Assembly (NCBI GenBank): GCA_021372295.1
Contig: JAJFUS010000034.1
Span: 51,315 to 115,314, forward strand
DNA length: 64,000 nucleotides
Source of the DNA: a bacterium
GTDB taxonomy: Bacteria; Armatimonadota; UBA5829
Reading direction: 5' to 3'
Below, piece after piece: positions 60,936 to 64,000 of the stretch (position 1 is its first letter; each line of letters begins with the position of its first letter). Both the position numbers and the translations under genes were made by a program. The notes beneath the pieces were generated by a model. That model did not search any database. It was not told the origin of the DNA and saw only the letters and a program-made list of their open reading frames with translations.

Positions 60936-63131
60936 TTGATAAAGAAGAGTTTTATTGCAGTTATAATAGCCGTTTTTCTTGGTTCATGCGCTTTAGCCGA
61001 TGGCCGGCAGAGCGGACGGGTCGTGCTTATCGTTGCCGGCGGAATGAGCGTGAGGGATGTCGCCAATCCCGGCATTCCATATATGGAGCTTAAGGAACTG
61101 ATGAAGAACGGCTGCGGAGCGCTGATGAACGTGCGCACCGGCAGGTCGAGCAAAGATATAGACTTAGTCGAACGCGCCGGGATGGAACCCGGATGCGTAA
61201 GCCTCGGCGCGGGAGCGATGGCTGTAGCGGGCGCAGAGGCTCGCCGGGCAGCCGGGGTTCACGGGCTTATAAATGGCGTCGAGGCTGGCGAGACTTATAC
61301 ATGTCGAACTGCAGGCAGTATCGGCTGCGCCCAGATCGTTCACCCGGAAATTGGCAGGATGTGGCGAGCCAATGAAGCCGCCTCATACAGGGCAAGGCCG
61401 GGCGCTCTCGGGTCGGTTTTGCACAATTCTGGCATCAAAACGGCTGTAATCGGCAACTCGGATATTCCCGGCGAAATGCACCGCGAAGCCGTGACAATAG
61501 CCATGGACGAGTCCGGCCTTGTGGATTATGGAGATATAGACTCGACGAATATTTCGATGAAAGATAAGGACTCGCCTTACGGAATCCGCGCGAATCAAAA
61601 GACACTGCTACGAGAATTCGACCGTGTCGCGAGTCGCAGCCGATTCATAGTAATTGATTTCGGCGACACGTTTCGTGCCGACGCATACTCCGAATCGTGC
61701 ACCGACGAGCAAGCTGTGTCAGTCAGGCAGCGCGCGGCTCGACACCTGGACGAGTTTGCGACTCGCCTTTCGACCAGGCTCGATTTCCGCAAGGACACTC
61801 TCATCATACTCTCACCGAGTGCCAGGACATTCAGCGATATCGAAGAGGAAAGGCTTGTGCCGGTCATTGCGATGGGGCCAGAGTTTGGCCCGGGAGCGCT
61901 GATTTCTCCATCCACGCGCAGAGCCGGGTTGATTACGATCATAGACATCGCCCCGACTGTCGCGCATCTGCTAAACGTAAAGCCTCAAACACCTTTCGAC
62001 GGGCGCGCCGTCGAGCGTGTGGCATGTCGTGGAACCGCCCGGAAACTGCTTAGTATAAACCTTGATGCCAGCGGGCAGGGACAGCGGCAGCCGGCCATGC
62101 GCGGAGGAAGCGTTGTTCAGTCGGTGATAGTTGTGCTCGTGACGATGGCCATTCTGCTGAGCGTCTCGCGGCCCTGGAAAAATTACGCGGCATGGTTGGC
62201 GCTGGTTCCAATAGCTCTGCCGACGGCAATGCTTTATCTGCCTCTTATCTACGACGGCGGTCTGGTGGGAGCCGTGCTTTGGCTGATCGGGCTTGTCGCA
62301 ATGATCTTGTTTATATGCTCAGTCGTGTTTCGATCTCCAATGCGTGCGATGGCGTGGTTGTGCGGGTTGATTACAGTAAGTCTGATGGTCGATCTATTGA
62401 GAGGAGCGCCCCTGATCTCTTCGTCGATAGCGGGCTACAGCGCGGTCGAAGGCGCTCGATACTATGGCATCGGCAACGAACTGATGGGCACTATGCTGGG
62501 AGCGGCCATTGTCGGGATGGGGATCGCTCTGTCGAGTTGGAAAGCCGACGCGTGGAAAAAGTGGGTTCTCGCATGCGCGGTTTATGCGTTGGCGCTCGTG
62601 TTTATCGGCGCGCCGAATCTGGGAGTAAACCTTGGTGGCGCGCTGGCTACAATTCCAGCGCTCGGAGCAGCCCTGCTTGCCCGGCGGGAAAAATGGCCCG
62701 GTTGGCGGTCTGTAATTGTCGCGGCGGCGCTGGCGGCACTGGCGTTGGGAATCGTATTCGGAGCAGATATTTTCCGTGGAGGCGAGGCGCAATCGCATGT
62801 TGGGCGGGCGCTGAGTTCGATGAGTAACGGAGACATTCTCACTGTTGCTCAACGCAAGATCGCGCTAAACTTCATGTTGCTTTCGACCAGCGTCTGGAGC
62901 CGGCTTCTTGGACTGAGCATTGTGGGTGTCGGCGCAATATTGCTGTGGGCTCGAAAAAAGTCGGTGAGACTTCTCTCCGGCGAAGAAAACGCGGCGGCGA
63001 TTGGCGTGGCGGTCGGAGTGGCGGGCGCGTTTGCGTTTAACGATTCCGGCGTAGTTGCGGCTGCCTGCTGCGTCGTAGTCCTCTGGATGCTTTTTGCGAT
63101 GCGAAGTCTTGAGGCTGGAGGTTGGAAATAA
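60936..63131 (+). CDS. Alkaline-phosphatase-like domain fused to a polytopic membrane domain
   Basis: The 731-residue protein begins with a signal sequence containing a lipobox-like LGSC at about 15-18. An extracytoplasmic domain of the alkaline phosphatase/sulfatase fold follows, recognisable by PVIAMGPEFGPGALI and ITIIDIAPTVAHLLNVKP before about 355. The metal-ligand positions look lost: VLIVAGG where relatives have a D-G, and LSPSART where they have a D-H-G. From about 390 there are around ten membrane helices with a conserved-looking YSAVEGARYYGIGNELMG loop. TTG 60936 has no clear ribosome binding site. Function unknown. Confidence 0.75.
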   Translation: MIKKSFIAVIIAVFLGSCALADGRQSGRVVLIVAGGMSVRDVANPGIPYMELKELMKNGCGALMNVRTGRSSKDIDLVERAGMEPGCVSLGAGAMAVAGAEARRAAGVHGLINGVEAGETYTCRTAGSIGCAQIVHPEIGRMWRANEAASYRARPGALGSVLHNSGIKTAVIGNSDIPGEMHREAVTIAMDESGLVDYGDIDSTNISMKDKDSPYGIRANQKTLLREFDRVASRSRFIVIDFGDTFRADAYSESCTDEQAVSVRQRAARHLDEFATRLSTRLDFRKDTLIILSPSARTFSDIEEERLVPVIAMGPEFGPGALISPSTRRAGLITIIDIAPTVAHLLNVKPQTPFDGRAVERVACRGTARKLLSINLDASGQGQRQPAMRGGSVVQSVIVVLVTMAILLSVSRPWKNYAAWLALVPIALPTAMLYLPLIYDGGLVGAVLWLIGLVAMILFICSVVFRSPMRAMAWLCGLITVSLMVDLLRGAPLISSSIAGYSAVEGARYYGIGNELMGTMLGAAIVGMGIALSSWKADAWKKWVLACAVYALALVFIGAPNLGVNLGGALATIPALGAALLARREKWPGWRSVIVAAALAALALGIVFGADIFRGGEAQSHVGRALSSMSNGDILTVAQRKIALNFMLLSTSVWSRLLGLSIVGVGAILLWARKKSVRLLSGEENAAAIGVAVGVAGAFAFNDSGVVAAACCVVVLWMLFAMRSLEAGGWK

Positions 63132-63159
63132 AAATTCCCAACCTCCGATTTCCACTGTT

Positions 63160-63951
63160 TTAGTATTGTGGATTCATTCGCGGCAAGATAATCATCTGCC
63201 GCGGGCCACATCCCACTTGCGGACATGCCGCAGGGATCTGATATTTGGCGTATCTGTCCATGTTTTTCGCTTCAAGAGCTGCGCTGTACACGCTGGTTCT
63301 GGGGAACAGATAGTTCGTAAAATTGAATGCAGTGGTATACGGCACTCCATGCATTCGCGCGACCTGCTCATAGGTAACGCCGCGCCGGATATCCATCAGG
63401 GTCAGGATAATCGGATACCCCGTCTGCGTTGCTATATTTGTCGCCAGAGCGACATCCATCCAGTCATAGCCCAGCTTATAGAGCCTTTTGGCTTCGTCAA
63501 GAGTAAGTATGACATTGTTGGTCAAGCCGTATATGACATAGCAATCGCACGGGCCTGCTCCCGACGCAGGGCATGCCGGCGCGCAAACGCACTGGTTTGC
63601 CATAGTCTGGATGTCAGCCAGGCATAGTTTGTAACTGTACGCCACCGCGTTCCAGTCTTTGCATTCGCAGTATTTCGATACTACGTCGTCGATCGAGACG
63701 CATGCTTTCTTGGCGAATGCCCCTATCATTGCGATGTCCCTATCGGAATACCCCTGGCTTCGCAGATCGCATATCTGCTGCTGAGTCATGCCGAACGTGC
63801 ACATCAGGCAGGTGTCAATCGTCTGCGTCCGCATAGCGTTCTTGGGCGACGGGGACGGACATGTCGATGTCGGGCAGGCACCCATATCGGCAGCGATAAC
63901 CCCTGCCCCAAAAGCGAGAATTAGAGTGAGAACCATCACAAAAAGTCGCAT
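63160..63951 (-). CDS. Secreted cysteine-rich protein with two related helical repeats
   Basis: A signal peptide (VLTLILAFGAGVIAADMG) is followed by a proline/cysteine-rich part with about 17 cysteines. Two related units are visible: DLRSQGYSDRDIAMIGAFAK (about 64) and LYKLGYDWMDVALATNIATQ (about 161), each followed by a segment like MDIRRGVTYEQVARMHGVPY. This is a G-Y-x-(x)-x-D-(I/V)-A-x-x pattern. The family is not one I can name. GAAGGAGG lies before ATG 63951. It is probably exported and disulfide-bonded; the VKOR gene 4 kb away would fit that. Confidence 0.75.
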   Translation of the reverse strand: MRLFVMVLTLILAFGAGVIAADMGACPTSTCPSPSPKNAMRTQTIDTCLMCTFGMTQQQICDLRSQGYSDRDIAMIGAFAKKACVSIDDVVSKYCECKDWNAVAYSYKLCLADIQTMANQCVCAPACPASGAGPCDCYVIYGLTNNVILTLDEAKRLYKLGYDWMDVALATNIATQTGYPIILTLMDIRRGVTYEQVARMHGVPYTTAFNFTNYLFPRTSVYSAALEAKNMDRYAKYQIPAACPQVGCGPRQMIILPRMNPQY

Positions 63952-64000
63952 CTTATTGCCTCCTTCGGAATGGCGGATATACTGCGTACCCTCGCTTTTG

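Overview
The window is 64 kb of a bacterial chromosome of moderate GC content. Coding density is high, genes lie in short runs on both strands, and GTG and TTG starts are frequent. Flagella, hopanoids (shc, hpnH, hpnA), a LytR-CpsA-Psr protein, a DUF1559-like pilin-type protein and VCBS/FG-GAP repeat proteins occur together. That combination suggests a deep-branching, Gram-negative-like lineage such as Armatimonadota. This is an inference from gene content; there is no rRNA, tRNA or CRISPR array here to settle it.

Layout. 1-11.9 kb is a late flagellar block on the + strand: the end of a possible flgN, then flgK, flgL, fliW, csrA, two flagellins, fliD, fliS, a small unknown protein and a membrane-anchored M14 carboxypeptidase. 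The last three genes are chained by 4-base overlaps. Both flagellin leaders carry several GGA motifs, as expected for a FliW-CsrA-flagellin feedback loop. 11.9-15.3 kb is a secreted 1.1-kb-residue FG-GAP repeat protein on the - strand. 15.6-27.3 kb holds housekeeping genes: comF, an SGNH hydrolase, a homocysteine methyltransferase, an HTH/ImmA-IrrE pair, gyrB, an MFS exporter, an RluD-type pseudouridine synthase, a DUF951 gene and typA. 28.0-32.1 kb is the hopanoid cluster. 32.1-43.3 kb holds a pilin-like protein, a NarL-type two-component pair, a polyprenyl diphosphate synthase, a ferredoxin, an NtrC-type regulator with a PAS kinase, a thioesterase, a sirtuin and a TPR protein. 43.7-49.3 kb carries a solitary TaqI-like DNA methylase, a GH65 hydrolase and a methyltransferase. 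49.8-54.1 kb is a - strand run of deoB, xerD, a GT39 glycosyltransferase and DUF5317. 54.5-58.5 kb is proA, nadD, LCP and rsfS followed by a nitroreductase gene. 58.5-64 kb has VKOR, a cyclase, a HEPN-like gene, archease, a large membrane protein and a cysteine-rich secreted protein.

The most unusual feature is a roughly 200-bp interspersed repeat present four times (25.24, 27.45, 37.47 and 39.87 kb). Each copy is a chain of short palindromes around a larger central one. Paired substitutions keep the stems intact between copies. In one copy the whole interior is inverted relative to its ends, and another copy has gained an extra palindrome. Other points of interest are a response regulator whose intact receiver domain has no canonical start codon, a GyrB with Gln at the quinolone-pocket Asp position and an Asn/Gly-rich linker, an alkaline-phosphatase-like membrane protein that seems to have lost its metal ligands, a domain shared by both flagellins and the filament cap, and short heptad-type intergenic repeats.
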